A DNA stretch of 64,000 nt, taken from Boesenbergia rotunda. Taxonomy: Eukaryota; Streptophyta; Magnoliopsida; Zingiberales; Zingiberaceae. A program made the position numbers and the translations under genes. Shown here in pieces: positions 21,531 through 32,340 of the stretch. The notes under the pieces were generated by a model. The model searched no databases. It saw nothing but the letters and a program-made list of their open reading frames with translations, and was not told the DNA's origin. Numbering within the stretch: position 1 is the first letter of the stretch; each line of letters starts with the position of its first letter. The DNA lies in assembly GCA_024364735.1 (NCBI GenBank), contig JAGFNQ010002602.1, positions 139,480-203,479 on the forward strand, read 5' to 3'.

Positions 21531-22221
21531 CGACATCCGGAGTCGCAGCACAGGGCGAGCGTACTGGTCCAGCACGAGCACAGCGCGGAGGACGGGGGTC
21601 ACGGACTTCTTCGCGACTCAGCCGACCGCCCCTCCGCCCGTGCATGTGTATTATATGTTCGGGCAGGGCCCCGAGCATACTCATTCATCAGCGATCCCTC
21701 AGCACCCCATTGTGGAACCGCAGCAGCTGACTTATACCGGACATCAGCCTGCGGTGTATCTGCCTCATCAGTCGTCCAGAGTTTCTACACCACAGCCTCC
21801 ATCGGTACCTGCTTTACCCCCACTGCCACCAGAGACGGGTCGAGTGTATGCAATCACCCGAGAGGAGGCTCAGCGAGCTGACGGTTCTGTTTTCCGAGGT
21901 ACCGTTTCTCTTTATGCACATTCTGCAGAGTTACTTATTGATACTGGTAGTACCTATTCCTTTATATCACGGCTGTTCTTGAGTAAAGTCTGTAGGTTAC
22001 CGACGATTAGTGCACAGCCATTGTCTGTGTCCCTACCTTCCGGAGAGGTATTGGAGGTCACTCAGGAGGCCAAGGGGTGTCCTCTGGATTTTGGTGATGT
22101 CATCCTTACCGTGGATCTCTCCGTATTGGATATGATCGAGTTTGATATCATCCTTGGCATGGATTGGCTGACGGCCTCCCATGCCACCGTCGATTGCCAT
22201 TCGAGGGTGGTCACTTTCTGA
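21508..22221 (+). pseudogene. Tekay aspartic protease region
   Basis: Open over 237 codons. The active-site motif LIDTGSTYSFIS begins at about 21937, followed by a typical pepsin-like retroviral fold pattern and FDIILGMDWLTASHATVDC (about 22140-22196), the second protease signature. It processes the polyprotein in related elements. The frame ends at TGA 22219, before RT. Confidence 0.85.
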
Positions 22222-23277
22222 CCTCCTGGACAACCCTCGTGGGATTTCCTTGGCATTCGGGATGATGGTATATCGGTCATCACCGCTCTTCAGGCTCAGA
22301 GGCTTCTGTCACAGGGATGCCGGGGATTTCTGATTTCGTTGATCAGTACAGATATCAGTGACAGTCCTCAGATCTCAGATGTTCCTGTGGTCCGAGAGTT
22401 CTCTGACGTCTTCCCAGATGAACTACCAGGGTTGCCCCCCAAGAGGCAAGTGGAGTTTTCTATTGAGCTGATTCCGGGGACAGCGCCGACATCAAAGGCT
22501 CCGTATCGGATGGCACCGAAGGAACTGGATGAGCTGAAGGTTCAGCTCCAGGAGCTATTGGACAGGGGTTTCATCCGACCCAGTGTCTCTCCATGGGGTT
22601 CTCCGGTATTATTTGTGAAGAAGAAGGATGGCTCTATGAGACTTTGCATCGATTTTCGGCAGTTGAATGCAGTCACTATTAAGAACAAGTACCCCTTACC
22701 ACGGATTGATGATCTGTTTGACCAGTTGAGAGATACATCAGTGTACTCAAAGATAGATCTGCGATCAGGTTATCATCAGCTAAGGGTCAGAGATTCTGAT
22801 ATCCAGAAGACAGCGTTTCGTACCTGATACGGGCACTATGAGTTTGTGGTGATGCCATTTGGGCTCACCAACGCGCCTGCAATGTTCATGGATCTCATGA
22901 ACCGGGTATTCTTGGAGTACTTAGATCGGTTCATCATTATATTTATCGACAACATTTTGATCTATTCTCGTTCGTCAGAGGAGCACGCTCAGCACCTTCG
23001 CATCGTCTTGGAGACGCTTCGGCGGGAGCAACTATATGCGAATTACAGTAAGTGTGCTTTCTGGTTATCGTCCATGGGTTTTCTCGGCCATATTGTATCC
23101 AGCAGGGGCATTTCTGTCGACCCACAGAAGATTGAGGCTGTCACCGGTTGGGAGCAGCCTAAGTCAGTTCACGAGGTGCGCAGCTTTCTGGGCTTAGCTA
23201 GCTATTACCGACGCTTCGTTGAGGGGTTTTCTAGTATTGTCGCACCACTGAACACCCTGACCAGAAAGGGGTGAAGT
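22222..23277 (+). pseudogene. Tekay reverse transcriptase
   Basis: Contains the RT landmarks in order: SPWGSPVLFVKKKDGSMRLC, IDFRQLNAVTIKNKYPLPRI, SKIDLRSGYHQLRV and FGLTNAPAMFMDLMNRVF. The catalytic box that should read F/YxDD is FIDN (codon AAC at 22951-22953), so one metal-binding Asp is lost. A TGA at 22825 interrupts the domain and a frameshift occurs near 23270. It reads through to the connection region GFLGHIVSSRGISVDP and FLGLASYYRRFV. Confidence 0.92.
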
Positions 23278-23730
23278 TTGTTTGGACCGAGCATCGAGAG
23301 CAACTTTCAGGAGCTGAAGCAGCGGCTTATTTCTGCGCCTGTTCTAGTATTGCCATCTGGAGAGGAGGGTTTCACCTTGTATACCGATGCATCTCTTCTT
23401 GGACTGGGCGCAGTACTCATGCAGCATGGACGGGTGATCGCTTATGCTTCTCGGCAGCTGATGGAGCATGAGAGTAACTACCCCGTTCACGACTTGGAGT
23501 TGGCTGCTATTATTTTTGTGCTGAAGATCTGGAGGCATCATCTTTACGGGATTACCTTCGAGATCTTCACGGACCACCGGAGTCTTTAGTATCTCTTCAC
23601 TCAGCAAGAGCTGAATCTTCGACAGAGGAGATGGATGGAGTTTCTGAAGGACTACGATTGCACCATTGGCTATCATCCTAGGAAAGCCAATGTGGTAGCG
23701 GACGCACTGAGTAGGAAGACCAGAGCAGTC
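23278..23730 (+). pseudogene. Tekay RNase H
   Basis: After paired frameshifts at about 23270-23300, the frame continues NFQELKQRLISAPVLVLP and FTLYTDASLLGLGAVLMQ (first catalytic Asp), then YASRQLMEHESNYPVHDLEL (catalytic Glu) and FTDHRSL (third Asp), a TAG at 23587 and RRWMEFLKDYDCTIGYHPRK. Apart from the breaks, all catalytic acids I looked for are present. Confidence 0.88.
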
Positions 23731-25275
23731 TTAGCCTGTCAGCGGGTGATTGTCACAGAGTTGATTCAGGGTTTTTCAGAGCTGGGATTAGAGGAGCAGT
23801 CCCAGACAGAGAGGGGTTTGTTGGTGACTATGGTTGCAAAGTCAACTATCAGGTCCAGGATCAGAGAGGCGCAGGCCAGTGACCAGCATTTGCAGTTTTT
23901 GGGTAGTCGTATTTCCGCCGGGCAACCGTCTGACTTTACGCGGGATGATGAGGGCGCCCTGTGTTTTCGAGGGAGACTATATGTGCTTGAGTCACACCCA
24001 GTCATGGAGGAGTTGTTACAGGAGGCTCATCGTTCGCGGTTCGCTATACACCCAGGCGGTACCCGGATGTATCGTGATTTGAGACGTTCCTATTGGTGGA
24101 ACAACATGAAGAGGGACATTGCGGATTTCGTTGCTCGATGTCTCGTCTGTCAGCAGGTTAAGGCAGAGCACCAGAGACCTGTTGGGTTACTTCAGAGGAT
24201 TCCCATTCCCGAGTGGAAATGGGAACACATTACGATGGATTTTGTGGTGGGACTGCCCAGGACTAGGAGAGGTCACGACGCGATTTGGGTGATCGTTGAT
24301 CGATTAACTAAATCGGCGCATTTCTTAGCTATCCGGAGGATGGATTCTCTCGACAGGTTAGCGGAGTTATATTGTCGGGAGATCGTCAGATTGCACGGAG
24401 TACCTCTGAGTATTATATCGGACAGAGAACCTCGATTTACCTCCCGTTTTTGGCAGAGCTTGCAGAGGGCCATGGGGATAGACCTTCGGTTCAGTATAAC
24501 ATTTCACCCGCAGACAGACGGTCAGTCAAAGCGTACGATTCAGACATTGGAGGACCTGCTGAGATCATGTGTTCTGGATTTCGGAGGCAACTGGGAGGAT
24601 CATTTACACTTGGTGGAGTTCGCCTACAACAACGGCTATCATTCGGCGATTCAGATGGCGCCGTATGAGGCGTTGTATGGTAGGCCCTGTCGGACACCCA
24701 CTCTTTGGGAGGAGGTTGGGGAGGCCTAGCTGTTAGGACCAGAGAGAGCTCAACGGGAGGCGGAGCTTGTACGCACTATCAGACGGAGGATGTCAAAGGC
24801 ACAGGACCGTCAGAAGAGTTACGCTGATCAGAGACGGAGACCTCTGGAGTTCTCGGCAGGCGACCATGTTTTTCTTCATGTTTCACCCATGAAAGGGGTG
24901 AAGAGATTTGGACTTAGAGGTAAGCTAGCTCCGCCGTACATTGGACCTTTCCAAATTCTGGAGAGGATCGGAGTCGTAGCTTACCGTCTGGCACTTCCTC
25001 CTTCCTTGGCCGGTGTGCATGATGTGTTCCACGTCTCTATGCTGAGGAGATACGTGGCCGACCCAACACACATTCTATCAGAGGTTCCAGGTTCGCTGCA
25101 GCCAGATGCTACCTACGAGGAGGTTCCGGTATGGATCTTGGAGTACGGGGAGTGTCGATTGCGGAACAAGGCAATCCGACTGGTTAGGGTCGGATGGCAG
25201 CATCACTCGGATGCAGAGATGACTTGGGAGCTCGAGGACACTATCCGAGCTCGATATCCTCATTTATTCGACTAA
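23731..25275 (+). pseudogene. Tekay integrase with chromodomain-like C terminus
   Basis: The zinc finger HX(n)H...CLVCQQ lies at about 24030-24160, the catalytic core at 24225-24540. First Asp is in ITMDFVVGLP, second in IISDREPRF; the third acid, normally Glu in DGQSERTIQ, is Lys here (AAG, 24529-24531). A TAG at 24727 follows. The C terminus has the GKLAPPYIGPFQILERIG motif, DVFHVSMLRRYV and a chromodomain-like end (about 25110-25272), which in chromoviruses targets integration to heterochromatin. Inactive by the stop and the lost catalytic residue. Confidence 0.9.
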
Positions 25276-25375
25276 GGTATGTACTGTTGTTTCATTTCAG
25301 CATGCATACTTCATATATACTGCTGTTAGTATCTACTATTAGCAATGATAAATTTGGGGGACCAAAATTTTTGTT

Positions 25376-25387
25376 AGTGGAGGAGAA
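25376..25387 (+). promoter_or_regulatory. Polypurine tract of the Tekay element
   Basis: AGTGGAGGAGAA immediately before the LTR start TGTTAAAATAC; the site of plus-strand priming. Confidence 0.8.
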
Positions 25388-25583
25388 TGTTAAAATACTG
25401 AAGGTTTAGGGGGGGGGGGGCTAGAAGGAAAAAACTTCGAAATTAAGGGCATGATTCGGATTTCGAAAAGTTGAGGGGATTTTTCTACAAAAGAGCCACC
25501 CCTTATAAACATTTCTTTTTCCCCATTCCGCGTGACCTAGCCACAACATAATTCCTCGATCTCTTCTCTCCTCTTCGCCTTCC

Positions 25584-26147
25584 GCCGGGAGGGTTCGAGT
25601 GCGGAGAGAAATGTTCTCGGGAAGGATAACCCTAGGTTTAGGAGTGGACTAGTCGACTGCCCCAGGGCCAGTCGACTGGTGTGGCCAAAATTCGAAAGGT
25701 CAGCTGTGAGAATTCGAATTCAAGAAAGGCCAGTCGACTGCCCTAGGGCAGTCGACTGGTAACGGTCACTTTTAGCCTCGAGCTCTATTTAAGGGAGCTC
25801 GTTTCAGGCTACTTCTCCTTGGCGAAACTTGCTTGGTCAAAGTTTGTTTGTAGCCTCTATTGCTCAGGTAGTGTCTAGAAGTTGTGGTGAGGTTTCTTCA
25901 CCCACAAGGAGCTACGAGAGCTAGTCGGAGGTGCTCCGGGGAATCATCCACCGGCGGATTAGAGATCGTCCACCTTACGGATTGCCGTGGAGTAAGAGCA
26001 TCATCTCCGAACCACGTAGATCGATTTGTATTAGCATTGTTTTTTTTCTATTTTGTTATTCCGCTTGCGCTTGCTAACGTTGTAGGTAGAAAATCGAAGA
26101 AAAGTTATTCACCCCCCCCTCTAGCTTGACGGTCACGGTCCTAACAA
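25584..26147 (+). repeat. Truncated 5' LTR of the gag-only element
   Basis: Aligns with 30100-30663. Contains a 30-bp perfect palindrome (25730-25759), TATTTAAG between CGAGCTC (25779-25785) and GAGCTCG (25795-25801), and the terminal TTCACCCCCCCCTCTAGC. Confidence 0.88.
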
Positions 26148-26211
26148 TTGGTATCAGAGCGAAGGTCGCTCATCTATGGGCTAACCGCCGAGAGAGCATA
26201 AGCTAGAGGAA

Positions 26212-27802
26212 ATGATGATGGAAGACAAGCTGGGTGATGACATCAACATTCCACCTCCTTATGATAATGAAGATTTTGACTATTGGAGGAGAAGAATGAA
26301 GACTTGGTTTGACATGGATTGGGAGTACATAATGGTACTAGAAGAGTCATTCAAAATTCCAAGAGATAAGCATGGAAAAAGACTTCGACCTAGATATTGG
26401 ACTAAGGAGCAACAAAGTCAATCAAAGGCCAATGAGAAGGTAATTGCAATATTAATTGATATTTTGCCTAAAAATATATTGAGTGGTGTAGGTGAATACG
26501 AAAATGCATATGAGCTATATATGGAACAAGATGGGAGAATTCCATGAAAACCCTCCACAAGCTCAAATAGTGGAAGAGCCAAATGAAATGAGTCCAATGG
26601 TCCAAGAAGAGAAAGAAGAAAGTGAAAATTCATCCATATCATTAAGTAAAGTGGCTCAAGAGAGTGAGAGATCATCCACTTCATCAAGGGAAGAAGAAGA
26701 GGTCTCCACTTCAAGAATTGAGGGAGGAGAGACCCTCTTCAATCCCGGAGCAAGAAGAAGCTTCTACCTCCACCAAAGGAATGACAACATATCACATCGT
26801 TTGCTTTGGATGCAACAAGAAGGGGCACTACAAGGATAAGTGTCCACTAGGTAAAAAGGAGGTAAACCCTACACCCGGGTCAATTCATTTAAAATCTAAC
26901 ATGGGTTATAGGGAAAAGAAAGAAAAGAAGCACATTAGGTACTATACTTGTGGGGAGCTAGGCCACTATCACACCAAGTGTCCAAGAAAAGGAGAGCTCA
27001 AGAAAATGGAGCATTTGAGAAAGTGGAAAAAAGAGGAAAAGAAGAGAAGCTCACATCAAGGGGGAGCTCCAAGGGTAAGGGAGGTAATCCCTAACTTTAA
27101 GAATGCCTCAAATGTTCCTATGCATGCTAAGAATTATGAAAATTGCTTGCCTATGCATAATTTTGGTTTCAAGTATCATGATAAAAATAGGGTTACTATT
27201 GCGTGCCAAAATTATAAGGAATCCAAGTATCATGATCAGTCTAGAACTTTTAGACCTAAGGACCGAGGCATTAATCCTAAGAAATGGAGACATATACCTA
27301 GGAAAATGGGTAGATCTAGGGATGTCCAAAATGGGTATGGGGATACTAAGGGTAAGAACCTAGAAAGGGAAAATCAAGCTTTAAGGGCAAGACTTGATAA
27401 ACTAGAGAAAACTTTAGAGAGGCTCACTAGTGAATCTAAGGGTTTAGGCATGGTGTCAAGAAGTCAAAATGATGACAATGGTAGACCGGGTCTAGGATAT
27501 AGACTATTAGGTTAAAGACTAGTGAAAAATCATATGGGAAGGTGCCATATGACTATAGCAAAGGGAAGGTCAAAAATGACAAGAAAAAGTCATTTAAAGG
27601 GGAGAAGAAAAAGTTCACCAAGGACAAGGTATGGAAAGTCATGAAAGCAACAGTTGTAAGTCAAGAAGCACTGGAGGTACATCGGTGTGATCTTGCCTTT
27701 GTAAATGAGTCACCTAGGGAGGTGAGTAGGGTTGAGAGCTCTAGAGGTCAGGATGGGATCCATGGTCAATGGATCTCAGGAGGATTCCTCCTAGGAGATT
27801 AG
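26212..27802 (+). pseudogene. Sirevirus-like gag of the gag-only element
   Basis: Starts MMMEDKLGDDINIPPPYDNE, then FDYWRRRMKTWFDMDWEY, the copia Gag N-terminal core. Two zinc knuckles follow: CFGCNKKGHYKDKC (about 26800, complete) and a second near 26945 in which the first Cys is Tyr (YYTCGELGHYHTKC). The C-terminal part has a coiled-coil-like stretch ending LEKTLERLTSESKGLGMVSR, as in the Sirevirus Gag. Frames shift near 26520 and 26760, and TAA ends the third frame at 27513. A last open piece (27542-27802) is lysine-rich. Non-functional as it stands, unless assembly errors caused the shifts. Confidence 0.82.
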
Positions 27803-29540
27803 ATGGACTATGGAATGTGCCAAAGGGTTTGGGAGACTAGTGTTAGTCTTAATCCTAGGGAATTAACACATTAAAAGGGAGTTTATGGGTGAAAAGATGA
27901 AAATAGAATCATATTGTGTGAAAATTAGTTTTTAATGTGTAAATGTCATATAAATCAGTGCTAGAAATGTATTGTGGTTAAGTATGGGAAGATACATCAA
28001 GTAGAGGTCAAAACTAGAACTTTAGGCCAAGGATGAATTGAGCCAATTAGATAGTGTTGAATTTCATGTCAATCTTGGGATCGGGAGTAAATTTACTTGA
28101 AAACATATTTTTCCCAAGAAGACATAGGTATTAAAAATATCTCCATGAAATTTCAGATTTTTTGGAGATTTATGGATTTAATTAGGCATTTCTAAAATTA
28201 GGATAAAAAACTGGAATCAGGGTATCAGTCGACTGGTTCAGAACCAGTCGACTAGTCTAGTATAGATTATGAACTGAGAAATCAAAATTACCAGTCGACT
28301 GCCCTTGGGGCAGTCGACTCAACTTTCTGTTTGTTTCTCAGTCGATTGCCCTTGGGGCAATCGACTGGTACGCAAGGTTTTTAAAAGGAAATAGCCGCGC
28401 GGGGGTGACCGAACCTAGGGTTTTCGGTGCCAACCCCTGCAAGCTTGCGTCTTCCCCGACCTCACCTTGCGATCTAAGGCGTTCCCAAGCCTTAAAAACA
28501 CCTTCCTCCTCCTCCTCCTACAGGCGACGACATGTGACTCAGTTGGGGTGATTTGATGGCTTAGTGTTGAGAGTGTATGACTTAACTTTTTATATTTATC
28601 TCTCAAACACTTATTTTGGTTATGTAATATTTGATGACTTCGGGGCATGACCCTTGTGACTTTCTTCTGCTTTATTTTGAATTGTGTATGAAACTTGGGA
28701 TTTATGCTTTCATATTGCTTTATGAAATTTTATGTTATGACATGATATTGCTTATAGTGTTTGCAATTTATGATTTGCTATTGAATGTTATGATATTGCT
28801 ATTATGGGCACAAAGGAAGGTTTATATATGTCTAGGGTTAAGGGATTAAAAGGGGGAGGCTTTATCATCTTGAGAATATATAAGAAAAGGGGGGGGGGGG
28901 GGGAGTTGAGGTCAATTCTATGTGTAAAATGGTAATGAATAGGCTTGGCAAACACATGGAATCAATTAAAGGCTTAAGAGTTGATACAAAATGATACTTT
29001 TTGAAAAAATTGGAGTTTGTACCAAAAGTCAACCATATTTGGTATTTTTCACTAGGGTAGATTATATCCTAGCAAATATGCTTGCAAAGTTTTATATTTT
29101 TTCGAATTTTATGGAATTTTCTAGGAGTTTCTGAAATTCGGTTGGAATTTCAGAAATGGCATGTATCAGTCGACTACCCTTGGGGTAGTCGACTGAATTT
29201 TCTGTAAATTTGCGAAATAAGGGTATCAGTCGACTGATGTTGGATCAGTCGACTGATCTTTCGGGTTGTGATTTCTGAGGGATTTTTCAGAAATAGGATG
29301 AGTTCTTTTTGACACTAGGGTTAGGATTGCTTGGGGCAATCGTTTTGATGGTGTCAATGGAGGAGAATTTGTGGTGTTAAGTTAGGTTTAGCTTAACTTG
29401 GTGTTGTGGAAGTTGAAAATTATGTAGAGGGTTTAGGTTAAGGGGGAGGTTGCCTCTTGTTTGTTGCTATATCTATAATTTTCAATTGTTGTTGTTTTAC
29501 CTAACTTAAACATATTGCCACACATCAAAAAGGGGGAGAT
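27803..29540 (+). other. Non-coding tail of the gag-only element with inverted repeats and extra polypurine tracts
   Basis: No gene. Five perfect inverted repeats around AGTCGACT-type cores lie at 28227-28253, 28293-28319, 28340-28366, 29168-29194 and 29228-29254. Polypurine-like words occur at 28848 (AAAAGGGGGAGG), 28886-28903 (long G run), 29439 and at the LTR edge; multiple tracts are known for Sireviruses. Confidence 0.8.
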
Positions 29541-30663
29541 TGTTGGGGCAATCGACCCAAGTATGATCTGGAATATTATAGATTTTGATGTGGGTGTCAA
29601 TATGATTAAGTTAGGGTTTGTTGTTGGTCTAATATGTGTATGTGAGTATGCAGGCTTATAGGTACACATAGACTTGGTTGGATGTTTTCAGGTACGGTGA
29701 AGGGTGGCATAGAGATAAGCCGTGGGCTTGTGTGCGCATCTGAGGGACCATGGACAGAGCAGGGACGATGAGCCGAGGGAAGCGGACTTCGAGGCGTACG
29801 TGAAAGATGGCATGGAGACAAGCCGCGGGCTTGTGTGCGCATCTGAGGGACGAGGGTCAAAGTCGAAGAGGGCTTGAAGGCGACAAATCGAGGCTACTGG
29901 AGCAGGGACGTTGAGCCGAGGGACACAGACTTCGAGGCATGCGTGAAGGATGGCATGGAGGCAAGTCGAGGGCTTACGTGCGCATCTGAGGGACGGGAGC
30001 TAATGATGAAGAGGGCGTGAAGGCAATTGATCGAGACTGCTGTTTGAGGAGTCAACTAGGTCGTGAGGGTCTGAGTGTTAAGAGATTGTACTCTGGAACT
30101 AAGCCGGGAGAGTTCGAGTGTGGAGAGAAATGTACTCGGGAAGGGTAACCCTAGGCTTAAGAGTAGACCAGTCGACTGCCCCAGGGCCAGTCGACTGGTG
30201 TGGCCAGAATTCGAAAGGTCAGCTATGAGAATTCGAATTCAAGAAAGGCCAGTCGACTGCCCTAGGGGCAGTCGATTGGTAACGGTCACTTTCAGCCTCG
30301 AGCTCTATTTAAGAGAGCTCGTTTCAGGCTACTTCTCCGTGGCGAAACTTGCTTGGTCAAAGTTTGTTAGTAGACTCTATTGCTCAGGTAGTGTCCAAAA
30401 GTTGTGGTGAGGTTTCTCCACCCACAAGGAGCTATGAGAGCTAGCCAGAGGTGATCTGGGAAATCATCCACCGACGGATTAGGGATCATCCACCTTACGG
30501 ATTGCCGTGGAGTAGGAGCATCATCTCCGAACCACGTAGATCGGTTTGTATTAGCATTGTTTTTGTTTCTATTTTGTTATTCCGCTTGCGCTTGCTAACG
30601 TTGTAGGTAGAAAATCGAAGAAAAGCTATTCACCCCCCTAGCTTGACGGTCACGGTCCTAACA
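29541..30663 (+). repeat. 3' LTR of the gag-only element
   Basis: Complete LTR, 1123 bp. Its U3 carries GGCATGGAGACAAGCCGCGG-like direct repeats (29700-30000), AGTCGACT repeats (30168-30280) and TATTTAAG within the CGAGCTC/GAGCTCG dyad at 30299-30321. Confidence 0.88.
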
Positions 30664-30774
30664 AGAATTACTTCCTAATAATGTTTGACAAGCACTTATA
30701 AAATTAAGTCTTTATTTCAAAAATTTGACTTCCAGGGTTATTATGGTATCAGATATGTTACGCCTTCAGACAGA

Positions 30775-32224
30775 GATTCCATTAATAATATGTAAGCTTG
30801 AGCGAATATTCCCACCAGGTTTTTTAATGCAATGGAATATCTACATATTCATTTATCTAGTGAGACACAAATAGGTGATCCTGTACAATACAGATGGATG
30901 TATCCTTTTGAAAGGTTTCTTAGGAAATTAAAGGATAATGTGCGTAACAAGACAATAGTTGAGGGATCAATATATAATGCATATCTAGTTGAAGAAACAA
31001 CTTCATTTTGCCCGTATTACTTTGCTAATAATGTCAAAACCAGACATCGAAAGTGTCCATGCAATCAAGATAACATTCAAATATTTGATCCAGACATGCT
31101 TTCTATTTTTAAGTATCCTGGTAGAGCAATGGGTGCAACTCTATCTAGACGGCTAAATGACCAAGAATATCATGCTACCAGGACATATATACTCCTAAAC
31201 TGTAAAGAGGTCAAACCATACCTAAGGTAATAGCTCAAGTTTATATATTTATTTACATTAAATTACTATCTGATAATTTAAATAAAAATCTAATATGATA
31301 TCAAATTGTCTTATATGTCAGGTTGTACGAACAATAGATGTACATCCAAAATTCATCAATATGTGCAAATGAGGTAGATCAGAAGTTAGAGAATGAATTT
31401 GCATTTTGCTTTCAAATATATGTAAGTGAGTTAATACAAATTTTTATGTTTATAATTTTTTATTAGATATTCATCTAATTTTATCAACAACCACTATTAT
31501 AGGTGAATGATCATATAATTTCAAAATATAGAAGATGAACGAATAAAAAATCTCGCATGCGGACCTCTGCGTACTGTAACCGTCTTCTCCGGTTATTACA
31601 TGAATGAATATAGATTTCACGTGGGCCAACGTGATTCACAAAAGCTAACATATAATTCTAGTGTCTGTGTCAAAGGATCAACAAATAACAATGATACTCA
31701 ATTTGACTATTATGGCAGACTTGAGGAAATTATCGAGGTTGAATACCCAGCGTTACCTTTCAAAAGATGTGTATTATTCAGATATTCTTGGTATGATCCA
31801 ACTCCAAGGACGGGCACCAGAATACATCGTTTATACAATTTAGTTGAGGTTACAATTCAACTAAAAGATTCAACAAGTTTGAACCTTTCATCTTTGCAGT
31901 GCAAGCTGGTCAAATATTTTATCTTGAATATCCAACTAAAAGAAGACGACCAAGTGAATGACTAGTTGTTTGTCAAATTAAGCCTAGGTCAAGCATTGAA
32001 ATGCCAAATACGATAACTATCTAAAACCTAGATGCTTATCAAAATGAAGAAGTCATAATAAACTCTGTTGATTCAGAAATAAAATCAGCATTACAATTAC
32101 TTATAGATGATAATGTTACTTACGAGGAAATAGATGATGGAGAGATATCTAGCAGTGAGGAGGTTGATGTATCAATGGAGTCAAGCGATGAAAACTTACA
32201 TGTCAATTTAGTTCCTTCGGGTTA
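30775..32224 (+). pseudogene. CACTA (En/Spm-like) transposon remnant with DUF4218 and DUF4216 regions
   Basis: ICKLERIFPPG (about 30790), a one-base slip in a T run, then MEYLHIHLSSETQIGDPVQY and RWMYPFERFLRKLKDNVRNK match the DUF4218 region that follows the TNP2 transposase in plant CACTA elements. A second open piece (31600-31965), with SVCVKGSTNNNDTQFDYYGR and FRYSWYDPTPRTGTRIHRLY, matches DUF4216. The region in between could be introns. The catalytic TNP2 part and the CACTA ends are not in the window, so it is a 3' fragment. An acidic tail (32060-32220) may be the end of the same protein. Confidence 0.82.
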
Positions 32225-32244
32225 AGATCAGGTGATTAAATATT

Positions 32245-32310
32245 GCATATTACTAGTTGTTTGCATTTTATTTTCGTTGATACTAGTTGTTTGTATTTCA
32301 TCTTCGTTGG
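32245..32310 (+). repeat. Short direct duplication
   Basis: ATACTAGTTGTTTG..TTTCRTTG occurs twice in tandem, about 30 bases apart. Confidence 0.6.
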
Positions 32311-32340
32311 ATTAACTATTGCAAATGTGTATATCTAATA

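Larger units (their letters stand above)
19894..25583 (+). mobile_element. Tekay/Del-type Ty3/gypsy chromovirus, internal region and truncated 3' LTR
   Basis: Domain order gag, protease, RT, RNase H, integrase, chromodomain-like C terminus is that of Ty3/gypsy chromoviruses; the ending WQHHSDAEMTWELEDTIRAR and the PBS spacing (TGACA, 7 bases, TGGTATCAGAGCC) point to Tekay/Del. The polypurine tract GTGGAGGAGAA precedes the 3' LTR start TGTTAAAATAC at 25388. The 3' LTR is cut after about 196 bp, where a different LTR begins at 25584. Confidence 0.88.
25584..30663 (+). mobile_element. Gag-only LTR element of family S (TR-GAG-like)
   Basis: 5' LTR remnant 25584-26147, primer-binding site TGGTATCAGAGC at 26150-26161, gag 26212-27802, a non-coding tail, the polypurine tract AAAAAGGGGGAGAT (29527-29540) and a complete 3' LTR 29541-30663 (TGTTGGGGCAATC to CACGGTCCTAACA, 1123 bp). 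No protease, integrase, RT or RNase H is present anywhere in it, yet the LTRs are very similar over their shared 564 bp. The 5' LTR start is missing, so no target duplication can be checked. Terminal-repeat elements with gag only have been described in plants; it would depend on an autonomous Sirevirus relative. Confidence 0.85.
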
